A stretch of 64,000 bases of DNA from Pontederia crassipes (GCA_030549335.1 CM060198.1:43936353-44000352), one strand, 5' to 3'; shown: positions 12,309 to 24,199, counted from the stretch's first letter. Notes: generated from the sequence alone by a model not told the origin. Program-made: numbers and translations.

Positions 12309-14546
12309 TGTAACACATCGGCTTCCTTAAAAAAAAGGAAAGAAATGAAACGAATGGTTAGGGGAGGCGAAATGCCACCCCTAAGTCCGGTCGTTTCGTC
12401 TCCGGCCGACCAAGGGTCGGCCGGGGCTATATAAGGGGGCCAAGGGGGCGCACTTGCGATTTCTTGGACCCTCGGCCAACCACCTCCCCCACCGTCTTCT
12501 TCTTCCTTTCGTCCGACGACCGGCATGCGCGAGTAGAGCAGAGACGCTCGGCGCGACCTCACGACGAACCACAACTGGTCGGGAAATCCTCCGACACCCA
12601 ATGACCCTCTCCGACCTTACAAGGACCAGCCGACCCTTTCCAGTGGTTGAGGACCGCTGGAGAGCGAACGGACGTCGCACACTTCGTCGACGAACTTTGA
12701 ACGGAAAGGTACCCTTAGCATTTTAATCCCATAAACGAAGAATTAAGGATTCATTGATGCATAAAGTTAGTTCATTATAATCCTGAAGTAGTTTACAACA
12801 CTTTTCATATTGTGATCGTCGTCGTTGGACAGCCGGAGGACCGCCGGAATATAAGATAAAGTTCGGCGGCCCTATTTTTATCGCAAGGACCGGTCGATCG
12901 ATTCCAGGAAATGGTCAACCGGTCTGCGTGCATAACGTATAGGAGTTCTTCTATATCGGTCGATCGGCCTCACCATGGCGGTCGGCCGATCTATCTATCA
13001 ACGGATATATTCGACCCGACGATCGGTCGACCGGTTCCAGAGAACGGTCGACCGATTCGATGCGCAGTGTGCATCTTCATGGCCTAATGAACGATCGACC
13101 GACACCCGGATCGGTCGACGGATTTATAGATCCAAACTAAGAACACGGTCGATCGATCCCAGAGGATCGGTCGACCGGTTCAACAGAGACCCATTGATTT
13201 GACTTAATCAAACTGAACCACTCCCAAACATAACTGAGACTCTGACAAATTCACCTACACTGGCTGAGTCCTATTGTACAAAGATCAACGTTCTGTTGGA
13301 TCCTAATCATAGATTCACATTGACTAAAGATAAATAAAGCAAGGATAAAGACATGGGATTGCTATGTGCCGCCCCTAAAGTTAAAGCAAAGATCAGAGAT
13401 TAAAGCAGAGGAGGGATAGGTAGTTAGCTGTGGGGACAGCGAAGCTACTGTCTTAGATGACCACTATTCCTGAGACTTCAGATTTTCTCCCACCTGTATC
13501 TCGAATGAAGGGTGATGCTATGGTCACACCTCTTCCCTTAAAGATTAAAGTATTATGCTAGAGGGACAGGTAACTAGCTGTGGAGACAGTGAACCTATAG
13601 GTCTCTTAACCGACCACTGTTCCTGGATTGTAGGAATTCTTCCCCCTACCTTTCGAACTGGGTGAGGTAGTAACACCCACCCCTCTTCCCTTATGGACTT
13701 ATTGGCATCAGAGATTCAGAGAGGCACCTCTGACATCATAACTAATAAAGCCGAGCTCGCATAGGACAACAAACTTTAAGGATATTATTGTAATGTAAAA
13801 GACGTAGTACCACTCATAGTAAAGCAATGCAAAGTAAAGCAATGTAGGCAAAGTACTGTAAAGTAAAATAGAGATACTGTAAAGTAAAGTATTGGATAGT
13901 ATAGCAGATACATTGTAAAGTAAAAGCAGAATAATGCAAAGACAAAGCATTGTCATAGTAAAGAACAAAGTACTTATATGATTATTGATTGATACATAGA
14001 TTTCATGATCATCATCGATCCTTATTTCACCGTCTATTGCTAGTGTACTGGGCATCTTTGCTCATGGGTATTCTATTCCCCTGCATTGGGATTTTGTAGG
14101 TGAGAATGTCAACTGATGAGAAAATGGAGAGCACAGAGCTTGAAGAACACTGCACATGACTGATAATTCTGCTCCAAGCTTTCTTACTACATATCTGTTT
14201 AATCTTTTTAATTGTTCAGAGACATCATATTTTCTTTCGCTCATAGAACTTTTCGACCAGTCTTATTTTATTTCCACCTATTTTCTATATTGAAAGATGT
14301 CATAGACTTCCGCATATTTTCTATAATATGAGACATCACAAACTTCCGCATTAAAGTCCTTCATCATGACATTTTGACTATTCTTCCGCATTTAAAAGTT
14401 CTCTATTATGTTTTTTATTATTTTATTAGTGTCACGTAAGCTATTTTGTTGAATGGTCAAGATCAGTAGAGCAATAGGTAGTGTAGCGCTCCCAGAGTCA
14501 ATCTGACCGCCTACGTGATGGAAGGTGCGATTTTGGGGGCGTTACA
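12309..14546 (+). repeat. 5' LTR of the gypsy element
   Basis: TGTAACAC start and GGGGCGTTACA end. It matches the 3' LTR at 25783-27949 with scattered substitutions and indels; a stretch at about 12655-12719 is absent from the 3' LTR. A TATATAAG box is at 12428-12435. A cluster of CGGTCGACCG-type palindromes lies at 12890-13190, downstream of the TATA box. A run of AAAGTA/GCAAAGTA repeats lies at 13820-13970. Confidence 0.9.
12428..12435 (+). promoter_or_regulatory. TATA box of gypsy LTR
   Basis: TATATAAG in a GC-rich setting; the 3' LTR has TATATAAT at the equivalent place (25899-25906). It is the likely start region for the element's transcript. Confidence 0.6.
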
Positions 14547-14549
14547 GTT

Positions 14550-14561
14550 TGGTATCAGAGC
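14550..14561 (+). promoter_or_regulatory. Primer binding site (initiator Met tRNA type)
   Basis: TGGTATCAGAGC lies three bases after the 5' LTR end. It matches the usual plant primer site complementary to the 3' end of initiator methionine tRNA. Confidence 0.85.
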
Positions 14562-14711
14562 CTAAGTTCTTGGATCTTTCATTGATCATAGTAGAGTAGA
14601 TGTTCATGCATGCAATTCATTGTTCATAGTGTACACAGCTCACAGTAAAGTCATGTGCAAGCTTCTCAAGCATCTGCGGCTCCACTCATCAAGTAATAAG
14701 TACATTCCTAT

Positions 14712-15188
14712 GTGAATCATACTTATATTATTGAGTTAATTTATGTTATAGATGCCTCCACGCCGCATGGTAATCAGAATTTTACGAAGGGTAAGGGTCA
14801 TATAGTTGGGATACACGTATACCCACTAGATCCTCCGACCCCGCCACAGCCTGCTCCAGAGAGACCGGAGCATTCAGATTCAAAGAGCGTGGGGAGTAAT
14901 GATCCGGAGTTACTCTCCCCACGCCATTTCTACCCCATGGAGATACGTGAAGGGATAAATCAGAGGTGGCACTTGTATACGAGAGGGGTGCGTGTAGACT
15001 ATCCGATTTATATATCCTTTGATGATGAAGAAGAAGTTCCTGCACCACCACGAGAACTACAGTTCAGAGACCCAAGTCCTATCAGCCAGACAGATCCCGA
15101 GGAATGTTGTGGTCTCTGCTATCAAGAGGGACACATTGATGATGAGTGCCCCAATCTTCTTGGGGAGCCTTCTGGACGTAGTGATTAG
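14712..15188 (+). CDS. Leader ORF of the gypsy element with a CCHC motif
   Basis: An open frame of 158 codons lies between the primer binding site and gag. It is acidic and proline-rich (DPPTPPQPAPERPE near residue 40, FDDEEEVPAPP near 105). It ends with a CX2CX4HX4C pattern (residues about 134-147, CGLCYQEGHIDDEC). An ATG in another frame at 14752 reads MPPRR, a common gag opening in this group, and stops after 17 codons, so an ancestral start followed by a frameshift is possible. A run rich in T and ending in TAG precedes the ATG at 15387, so a spliced link to gag is conceivable but not shown. I cannot assign a function. Confidence 0.45.
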   Translation: MNHTYIIELIYVIDASTPHGNQNFTKGKGHIVGIHVYPLDPPTPPQPAPERPEHSDSKSVGSNDPELLSPRHFYPMEIREGINQRWHLYTRGVRVDYPIYISFDDEEEVPAPPRELQFRDPSPISQTDPEECCGLCYQEGHIDDECPNLLGEPSGRSD

Positions 15189-15386
15189 TATTTGATATAT
15201 CTCGATGTGAAGGCCTTAGTGCGCCTCAGACAGATGTTTATGTTTTTCTAAACTTATCAAGAGACTAATGTTTGCTTTAATGAATGTTGAGCCTTTCGAT
15301 TTCAATTTTATCTAAGATTTTTATTTAGATTAAAAATCTTTGATTATATGTGTCTCTCTCAAGTATTGCTATGGTCCTTTTTATAG

Positions 15387-16500
15387 ATGTCATATCAAAG
15401 AAGAGAATATGCCTATACCAGTGAGGCTGAGACGTACAATGAAGGGGAGAACCCATATGTTCCCCCACCTCCACATACCCACCTCCACTTCCACCTTCTC
15501 CTCCTCCACCAGAACCACCAGCCCAGCAAGGACGTCAAGTCCCTTCTATTTGCACACTACAAGACTTTTGGAGGTCAAATTCTCCAATGTTCAATGGAGA
15601 AGGAGGCCTCATAGTAGTAGAGCAATGGATGGAGGCAATAGAGGACAAATTCGACATCCTCGACGTGCCCGAGAACAAGAAAGTGCTGTTCGCTGGAGAC
15701 ACCATCCAAAAAGATGCTAAGGAATGGTGGAAAGCACGGAAGGCCACTAGTTTTTCTAATGTAAAAATAGTTGCCTGGGAAGATTTCCATCAGGCATTCG
15801 AGACACAGTATTTTCCTAAGTTCCAAAAGGACTTGAAATAGAAGAAGTTCTTGGATCTAGTGCAAGGGACCTTGACGGTGGAGCAATACATAACGAAGTT
15901 TGTCAGACTTAAGAAGTACTCCAGGTTGACCATGGATGAACAGGATGTGACCAAGCGCTTTGTGGATGGACTGAACCCCACTTTGAGGCCTCATACAAGG
16001 TCTAGGAATTGCCAAACTTTAGAGGACGCTATCACTTTGGCTACTCTGACGGAGAAGGACCACCAAGACTTACAAAAAGCTCAGAAGGCCCAGCAGAATG
16101 TAGGACAGAATTCCCATCAGCAGCAACAGTTTCGTGGGAACAATCGACAACACCAACGACGGGATAACCGGTATCACCCATATGCAGTGTCTCAACAGAA
16201 CCACCGCTCTCAATAACAGCAGCAGCCATACCATCCTCCACAACAAGCTCCTCCTCCACCGCAACAGCAATCACAGCAGCAACAACAGCAGTGACCCCCT
16301 TAGTAGGCGCAGAGGACCCAGCCTAGCACTAGAGGCAACAACCTCCTAGAGCCCCTCAAGCACCACCTGCACAAGGTGAGCGAGTTTTATGCAACACCTG
16401 TGGCAGGACCCATGCTGGGGAATGCCGAATGAAGTTTGGAGCTTGCTACTACTATGATGGAATGGGTCATATCGCAGTGAATTGTTTGATACGCGGACAA
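15387..16500 (+). pseudogene. gag: gag of the gypsy element (degenerate)
   Basis: Capsid-like retrotransposon gag in several frames. 15587-15841 contains an EQWMEAIEDKF...WWKARK region typical of the retrotransposon gag domain. After a stop codon the frame continues at 15851-16216 with LTVEQYITKFVRLKKYS and FVDGLNP. A glutamine-rich segment (16080-16300) is followed by a nucleocapsid-like part with CNTCGRTHAGEC and CYYYDGMGHIAVNC (16390-16487). The second cysteine of the last knuckle is tyrosine. The stop at 15838-15840 and the frameshift near 15540-15590 rule out an intact product. Confidence 0.85.
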
Positions 16501-16506
16501 CAATAG

Positions 16507-16740
16507 TTGGTGCAGGGAAGACTCTTCAATCTGGAAGAGGATGCTCCGCAGAATGACACTGAGGTCATTCGAGGTACGCTATTTGTAGCTGATTTACCTA
16601 CAAAAGTGCTATTCGATTTCGGTGCCTCCCATTCATTTATATCAGAAGAATGTGCCAAAAAATTAGGGTTAACTGTCATGAATTTAGAGCATAAGATGAA
16701 TATCTTGACCCCACAAGGCACCCTGATTACTACAAAATAA
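16507..16740 (+). pseudogene. Aspartic protease part of gypsy pol (mutated active site)
   Basis: Contains VLFDFGASHSFISEECAKKL, the retropepsin-like active-site region of gypsy elements. The family norm is Asp-Ser/Thr-Gly; here the middle residue is Phe, so catalysis is unlikely. The frame stops at 16738-16740. The spacer that normally separates protease and RT is reduced to about 60 bases, which indicates a deletion. Confidence 0.8.
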
Positions 16741-16789
16741 CTCCCTAATGTACCCATAGAGATAGAGAAAAAGAACCATCCTGCAAATC

Positions 16790-18147
16790 TTAAGAGAATT
16801 TCCTGATGTGTTCCCTAATGATGTTAGTGGACTACCGCCCAGAAGGGAGATAGACTTTCATATTGAAGTAGCGCCCGAAACTGCACCAGTTTCCAAAGCC
16901 CCATACCGCATGGCTCCAGCAGAGATGAATGAATTGAAGGATCAGATTCAAGAACTACTGGATAAAGGTTTCATAAGGCCTAGCGTCTCACCATGGGGTG
17001 CACCTATTCTCTTTGTCAAAAAGAAGGACGATTTGTTAAGACTTTGTATCGACTACAGAATGTTGAACAAAGTCACAATAAAGAACAAGTACCTGCTACC
17101 TCGCATTGATGATCTATTTGATCAACTGTCTAAAGCCAAGGTGTTCTCCAAAATTGATCTGAGGAACGGATACCATCAACTAAGGGTGGCAGAAGAAGAC
17201 ATCCCAAAAATAGCATTCCGGTCAAGATATGGACATTATGAGTTTATGGTGATGCCGTTTGGATTAACGAATGCCCCGGCAGCATTTATGGATCTCATGA
17301 ATCGAATTTTCCACGAACACCTGGATAAGTTCGTCATTGTCTTCGTTGATGATATTCTCATCTACTCGTCAAGCGAGGAACAACACAGAGCACATCTGAG
17401 GACAGTGCTGGAAACTTTGCGGGCAAAGAAGCTGTATGCAAAATTTTTAAAATGTGAATTTTGGTTAGAGCAGATAATGTTTCTCGGACACATCATCTCT
17501 AAAGATGGAGTTGCGGTGGATCCCACAAAGGTAGAAGCAGTGTCCAACTGGACTCAACCAAAGAACGTCTCCGAGATTAGGAGTTTCCTTGGTTTAGTAG
17601 GCTACTATAGGCGTTTCATTAAAGATTTCTCCAGAATCGCGTTGCCACTGACCAAGCTTATAAGGAAAGGAGAAAAGTTCATCTGGTCACCCAAGTGCGA
17701 GAAAAGTTTTCAAGAGCTAAAGGAACGACTAACTTCAGCGCCAATCCTGACGTTACCATCGGGCAACGGTGGTTACGTGGTTTACAAAGATGTTGGTGGT
17801 ATGAGATTGAGGTGCGTATTGATGCAACATGAGAAGGTAGTAGCATACGCATCCAGACAACTGAAAAAGTATGAGGTTAATTATCCAACGCACGACCTCG
17901 CATTGGCAGCAGTGGTGTTCGCCCTCAAGCTTTGGCGCCACTACTTGTATGGAGAAGAATTTGTGGTCTACACAGATCACAAGAGCTTGAAGTATGTATT
18001 TACACAGAAGGAGCTGAATATGCATCAAAGACGTTGGATGAAATTCTTAAAGGATTACGAGTTTGTCATGAACTACCAACCCGGTAAGGCAAACTCAATA
18101 GCTGATGCTCTCAGCCGAAAATGGGAAGGATCCTTAGCCTACATGCG
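16790..18147 (+). pseudogene. Reverse transcriptase and RNase H of gypsy pol
   Basis: A long open frame of about 450 codons. RT motifs are in order: [44 protein letters not shown], the catalytic FVDD box (in [10 protein letters not shown], near 17340), and [11 protein letters not shown]. RNase H follows with [27 protein letters not shown] and DALSRKW. The RNase H opening is altered from the usual Tyr-Ser/Thr-Asp-Ala-Ser. The frame runs into the nested insertion after LAYMR at 18147 and stops at 18178. The other side of the same protein resumes at 24200 as LWRFELIEE. Confidence 0.92.
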
Positions 18148-18829
18148 AAAACTTGATAGTGATATTTGGGTTTTCTAGTGATAACTTGCTGAAATTTAAG
18201 AAAATGTCAATTTTTCATTTTTTGGTCTCCCAACTCACTAGCTGCAAGTGCACAGGTAAGTTGTAGTAGACTCAGGTTGTCGTATCCACAAGAATTTGAA
18301 GTCTAAAACACCCTAAAACAATCTAGATTAGTTCTACTTAAGTGGCTAAAAATAGATTTTTAATGAATAGTGAAAACAGATTTTTTTATAGAAAGTGAAA
18401 TGATAACTGGTTTTTGGGTTTTGGAAATTCTTGCAAAACAGAATTATAAATGCTAAATTGAAGTCTAAAAATGTTTAACTATCTATGAGGAAGGTTCTTC
18501 TAGGATTTGGGGTTCATCTAAATTAATTAAGGATGGAATGGAACAAGTTATCACTAAATGTCCAACTTTTGATTCAACTTGAAAATGGCTGTTTCCACAG
18601 CTCAATTGGCCTCTAACTAAACAATATAAGATTATATAGTTGTTAGCTAGGTTGAATCAAAAGAGGGTCCTCACTGAAAATCAAGTTATCATTGGGCTCA
18701 AAAGAAAGTTCAATGCTGATTTTTGAAATTCAAGGAAGTTTGGAATGATAACTTGCAATTGCAATCATAAAAAGATGAAATCACTCCAATCAATTAAACC
18801 AGGATGAAATCTACTCAATAATGGTGCTT

Positions 18830-20110
18830 GTGATCCTTGATTCATCTCTGAATTCCAGGAGGATTTAAAATCAACCTCTCGGTTGCAAAGTAAATTGAAA
18901 TTCACACAAACACACTCAATTGGAAATGCAAAACATATGGCCACATGAGTTCACAATTTCCATTGCTCCTTGGCCCATCTCTGGATCTCAAGGAAGCCCT
19001 TAAGACTACCTCTCAGTAGTGGATTAAAATGAGGGTTGACAATGGAAATCAGAAGTTAGAAAAATGATAAAACAGAAATCAGCATTTCAGGAAAATCAGC
19101 AATATGGATTGATGGAATTCAAGTTTGCCAAATGCCCCTTGACCCATCTCTGGACTGCAAGGGATTTCTAGAGTACACCTCTCAGTGATTTGAATAAAAT
19201 AGGGATTAACAATTGGCAAATCAAATTCCAAACAATCAGAAAATAGAATTTAGAATCAAACTCAGAAATCATATTTTGGAAAAAATCAGATTTGAATCCT
19301 GAATTGTCAAAGATCTTGATTCATTTCTGAATAAGATCAGGGCATATATTAGCCTCTCAACTATTCAATTAATCCCATCCTTGATGACAATCAGATCCAA
19401 AGCCCAGGAAATCAGATTTTGGAATTCAGGAAACCAAAAAAAACATGAAATCAGTAATTTAGAAATCAGAATTTTAAACCAATGGAAATCTTACTTACCA
19501 ATTGATTCTTGACCCATCTCTGGACTACAAGACATCCCTAAAGTTCACTTATCAGTGAATGGAATAATTTAGGAGACTCAATTGGTAAAAACAGATTCCA
19601 ATGAGGAATCAGAGAAATCAGAATTCTGACTTCTATTTAGGAATCAGTGGAAAAATCTGGTTTGAGTCAAATGATTGTCCAAACAATCTTGATTCATTCC
19701 TGAATAAGATAAGGACAATAGCAACATCACAAGGACTCAATTAATCAGGTTAGAAATGAAGAACAGAATCTGATATCCACAGAAATTAGAAAATTCAGGA
19801 ATCAGGAAATCAGAATTCAGTTTTTAAAATCAGATTAGTAACAATGAACAAATTTGAATCATAAAGAATGTCAAACAATCTTGATTCATTTCTGATCAAG
19901 ATTTGGGACAATATCAACCTTCCAGTTTCTCTATTAATCAGATCCACAATGGCAAACAGATTCAAAGGTTCAGGAGTTCAGGTTCAGGCAATTCAGAAAA
20001 TAGAAACCAGAAAATCTAGATTTCAGAAATCAGAACTTCAATTAAATTGGAATTCAGAACTTGACATTGATTTCTAATACATTTCTGAACTAGGGATGGA
20101 TCAAATGATA
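18830..20110. repeat. Diverged tandem array of about 180-bp units
   Basis: The motif CTTGATTCATTTCTGAA (or the CTTGACCCATCTCTGGA variant) recurs at 18836, 18968, 19138, 19315, 19508, 19688 and 19880, each followed by CCTCTCAGT-like and AATCAGA-rich segments. Spacing is about 130 to 195 bases. The same units recur in both arms of the palindrome to the right. Confidence 0.75.
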
Positions 20111-20403
20111 ACTTCTCAGCTATAGATTACAATAGGATCCAATAATGGCAAGAACTAACTCTAAATAATTCTAAAATCTGAAAATCAGCAAATGATTCAG
20201 TGCAGGAATTATAAAATAGTCCATATCCATCCAAAACTAATCTAAACTACTACCCTATCCTAGAAGAAATGGAGTTTAGCTCCTCATATTTACAAGATTT
20301 GACATCAAATGGGATAAGAAACATATACAAATCATGGTTCTTTGAAGCTTCTCGGCCAGCAGCAGCTCCAAGTAGTAGCAGCCCCAAAACCCTTGCTCAA
20401 ACC

Positions 20404-21494
20404 CCAAATATTACTATATTGATTTATGCTATGTTGTCATTAGACCCATTTGTAATTGATGCCTGAGTGGTCTTATTTGATCTAAACATCCTTCAGGAAT
20501 GATTTATGAGATAATATCAGATTTCTAGATTCAATTCTATTGCAAATTTGATTTCTGAATTCTGATTTCCTAGTTTCCTGAATTTCTGATTTCTGAATCT
20601 GATTCCTATGAATGTTGAATCTGTTCTTCATTTCTAACCTAATTAATTGAGTCTTTGGGATGTTGGTATTGTCCCTATCTTGTTCAGAAATGAATCAAGA
20701 TTGTTTGGGCAATCATTTGACTCAAACCAGATTTTCCACTGATTCCTGAACAGAAATCAGAATTCTGATTTTTCTGGTTTTACATTTTTGAAATCTGAAG
20801 TGTTATAAATCTGATCTTGTCATTTGAAGACCCTATTTGTATTTATAACTGAGAAGTTATCATTTGGTCTAACCCTTGTTCAGAAATGAATCAAGAATCA
20901 ATGCCAAGTTCTAGATACAAACCCAATTAGAATTCTGATTTCTACTTTCTGAAATATGATTTTTCTGAAATTTGAATTCTGAATGCCTTCCTGATTTCTG
21001 AATTCTTAGAATCTGTTTTGTCATTGTGGAGCCACAATTGTTTTGACAACTGAGAGGTTATCTAATGGTTCCATTCTAGTTCAGAAATGATCAAGATGCA
21101 ATGACATTCCTAAGGTTCTAATTTGTAATTGTTGCTGATTTTCTGTTTCCTGATTTTTGAACAATCTGATTTCTGATTTTCCTGTGCTGTTTGAATCTGA
21201 TTGTCATTGGGGATTGAATTAATTGAACAACTGAGAGGTTAACATCTATCCCAATCTTGTTCAGAAATGAATTGAGAAGCTTTGACATTCCTATGATTCA
21301 AATCTGATTTGGTTTTTCTTGATTTGAATGAGTTGAATGAGTTGCTGATTTTTTGGTTTCCTGAATTCCAAAATCTGATTTCCTGGGCTTGGATCTGATT
21401 GTCATCAAGGATTGGATTAATTGAATAGTTGAGAGGCTAATATATGCCCTGATCTTATTCAGAAATGAATCAAGATCTTTGACAATTCAGAATT
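20404..21494 (+). repeat. Left arm of a long palindrome
   Basis: About 1.09 kb that reappears as reverse complement at 21779-22866 with few differences. It starts at CTATATTGATTTATGC (about 20412) and ends at TTTGACAATTCAGAATT (about 21494). Confidence 0.85.
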
Positions 21495-21778
21495 TGACAA
21501 GATCTTTGGTAAAAACTTGAATTCCATCAATCCACTGTTGCAAATCTGCCATTCCACTGATATCCTTTGTTTCTCTGTAAGATCAGTTGCAACTAATGAA
21601 GGTTAGACCACCCAAAGTTTCTGGATGAAGTGCCAAGAGAATTCAAATGCCCAATTTAATGCATTTCAATCACACCCACCCCTCTCCCTTGCCTTTATTT
21701 CAACCCTGAGGATAGTGTTGAGAATAAGCTTGGGGGAGGAAACTTGGTGCTTTTCTAACCTTTACAAATCAGATTTGA

Positions 21779-22866
21779 ATTCTGAATTGTCAAAGATCTT
21801 GATTCATTTCTGAATAAGATCAGGGCATATATTAGCCTCTCAACTATTCAATTAATCCAATCCTTGATGACAATCAGATCCAAGCCCAGGAAATCAGATT
21901 TTGGAATTCAGGAAACCAAAAAATTAGCAACTCATTCAACTCATTCAAATCAGGAAAAACCAAATCAGATTTGAATCATAGGAATGTCAAAGCTTCTCAA
22001 TTCATTTCTGAACAAGATTGGGATAGATGTTAATCTCTCAGTTATTCAATTAATTCAATCCCCAACGACAATCAGATTCAAATAGCCCAGGAAAATCAGA
22101 AATCAGATTGTTCAAAAATCAGGAAATAAAAAATCAGCAACAATTACAAATTAGAACCTTAGGAATGTCATTGCATCTTGATCATTTCTGAACTAGAATG
22201 GAACCATAAGATAACCTCTCAGTTGTCAAAACAATTGTGGCTCCACAATGACAAAATAGATTCTAAGAATTCAGAAATCAGGAAGGCATTCAGAATTCAA
22301 ATTTTAGAAAAATCAGATTTCAGAAAGTAGAAATCAGAATTCTAATTGGGTTTGTATCTAGAACTTAGCATTGATTCTTGATTCATTTCTGAACAAGGGT
22401 TAGACCAAATGATAACTTCTCAGTTATAAATACAAATAGGGTCTTCAAATGACAAGATCAGATTTATAACACTTCAGATTTCAGAAATGTAAAACCAGAA
22501 AAATCAGAATTCTGATTTCTGTTCAGGAATCAGTGAAAAATCTAGTTTGAGTCAAATGATTGCCCAAACAATCTTGATTCATTTCTGAACAAGATAGGGA
22601 CAATACCAACATCCCAAAGACTCAATTAATCAGGTTAGAAATGAAGAACAGATTCAACATTCATAGGAATCAGATTCAGAAATCAGAAATTCAGGAAACT
22701 AGGAAATCAGAATTCAAAAATCAAGTTTGCAATAGAATTGAATCTAGAAATCTGATATTATCTCATAAATCATTCCTGAAGGATGTTTAGATCAAATAAG
22801 ACCACTCAAGCTAATTACAAATGGGTCTAATGACAACATAGCATAAATCAATATAGGATATTTCTA
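21779..22866 (-). repeat. Right arm of the long palindrome
   Basis: Reverse-complement partner of 20404-21494, with a 284-bp spacer between them. This arm has the same orientation as the array at 18830-20110. The sequence beyond it (22904-23060) repeats 20204-20370 directly, so the whole is a direct-inverted-direct arrangement of one module. Confidence 0.85.
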
Positions 22867-23464
22867 AAATCTAAAATCTAAAAATCAGGATAGAATTCAG
22901 TGCAGGATTATAAAACAGTCCATATCCATCCAAAACTAATCTAAACTACTACCATATCCTAGAGGAAATGGAGTTTAGCTCCTCATATTTACAAGATTTG
23001 ACATAAAATAGGATGAGAAACAGATACAATTCATGGATCCTTCAAGCTCTCGGCAGTAGCTCCTCCAGCAGAGTCCTTTGCAGCCTTGCCTTGCTCCAAA
23101 GCCTTGAATGATCAGCCTCCCTCTTCCTCCATAAAAATCCAGCTTTTATATCACTTCTCCCCACCTTTGGATCAGCATCAGAATATTCTTTGTGCTTTGA
23201 TTACAGCCATGTGTCCTCTGCAGAAATTCCAGCTGCAGATTCCCTTTTGTGCAGGAAAAAAGTAGTGGTCCCCCCCTACTTTTTTCCACCTTTTGGCCAC
23301 CTTTTCTTCTTGCTACAAAAACCCAAACAGCAAGCATCAAAGCTCTTGAGTAGTATTTTGACAAATAAGGATTAGGATAATGCTGGTAACTAGTTCAAAT
23401 ATCAGATGAGATTATGTGTTGTGCAAGAATGAAAACTTATATCGATATGAATGAATTCAAGGGC

Positions 23465-23990
23465 CCGGAATGATAACTTTATGGAAATCTTGGAAAATGT
23501 CCTAATATGGGTGGTTCAAAGCATTTCAGGCATCAAATTAATTAGAGTGACAAGTGAGAGAGGTCAGAAATCAAATATGAATGAGATTCCTAAAAGTGAT
23601 AACTTGAGTGCCCCAAAAAACGATAACTTATATGACTTAAAAATGATAACTTGTGATAACTTGAGTTTTGATTATCCAAATGTGATGAAATTTGACCAGC
23701 AATGAGTTAGAACAATAATAAGATGATTGCTTAAGGTCCTTGTGCAGAATTAATGGTTTTGCATGTTGAAATGACAGAATTGCCCTTTAACGATAACTTG
23801 GCACTTGAAAAATGATAACTTGTTCAAATGGACTTAAAACTTTGCACAAGTTGAGATGTGACTATCCAAATATGATTTATACATGATAATAATGGATTTA
23901 GGGCAAGAAAACCATTGAAAATCAGTTCGTTCAAAATAATGATAACTTGACACTTAGGAATGATAACTTGTCTTCAAAATGATAACTTGG
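23465..23990 (+). repeat. Cluster of GATAACTT motifs near the right end of the insertion
   Basis: Ten copies of GATAACTT in about 520 bases (near 23472, 23599, 23622, 23644, 23653, 23792, 23814, 23941, 23962, 23980), most followed by G and preceded by T or C. The motif also occurs near the left end (18178). This pattern fits subterminal transposase-binding repeats of DNA transposons. Confidence 0.75.
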
Positions 23991-24199
23991 CATAGAATTT
24001 AGATATTAATGGATTTTGGCATTTCAGAACCTCTATGCACATGGAATTAAGTATGAAATGAGGAATATCAACTAGTTATCACAATGTTTGCATTTCAAGT
24101 ATAATTGGCCCAAAAATAGGTAAAAGTGGGACTCCATATGTATGAATTTTATCTAAAATGGGTTAGAATCATATAGTGATCAGCAAGTGATCACATGCG

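Larger units (their letters stand above)
18148..24192. mobile_element. Unclassified 6-kb insertion with subterminal repeats, nested in gypsy pol
   Basis: The insertion lies between two copies of ACATGCG (18141-18147 and 24193-24199), a 7-bp target duplication, or 8 bp with one mismatch. Removing it restores the reading LAYMR-LWRFELIEE across RNase H to integrase. It has no TG...CA ends, LTR, primer site or poly(A), so it is not an LTR element or LINE. GATAACTT motifs cluster at both ends (18178, 18398, 18749, plus inverted copies at 18547 and 18684; ten copies at 23470-23985). Inside are a tandem array of about 180-bp units and a large palindrome. No transposase is recognised. A 7-8 bp duplication with subterminal repeats suggests a non-autonomous hAT-like DNA transposon, as inference only. 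Confidence 0.7.

Noticed and set aside
11755..12601. Long minus-strand reading frames (170-187 codons) spanning the kinase remnant and the gypsy LTR
   Set aside because: One runs through the kinase in the wrong frame, the other crosses from the pseudogene into the LTR; neither is a gene.
12381..12726. Arg-rich frames on both strands in the gypsy LTR
   Set aside because: GC-rich LTR sequence duplicated at 25800-26130 in the 3' LTR, with no recognisable protein.
18148..24192. Reading the nested insertion as an LTR retrotransposon or Helitron
   Set aside because: No TG...CA ends, primer site or long direct terminal repeats; a 7-8 bp target duplication argues against Helitron insertion.
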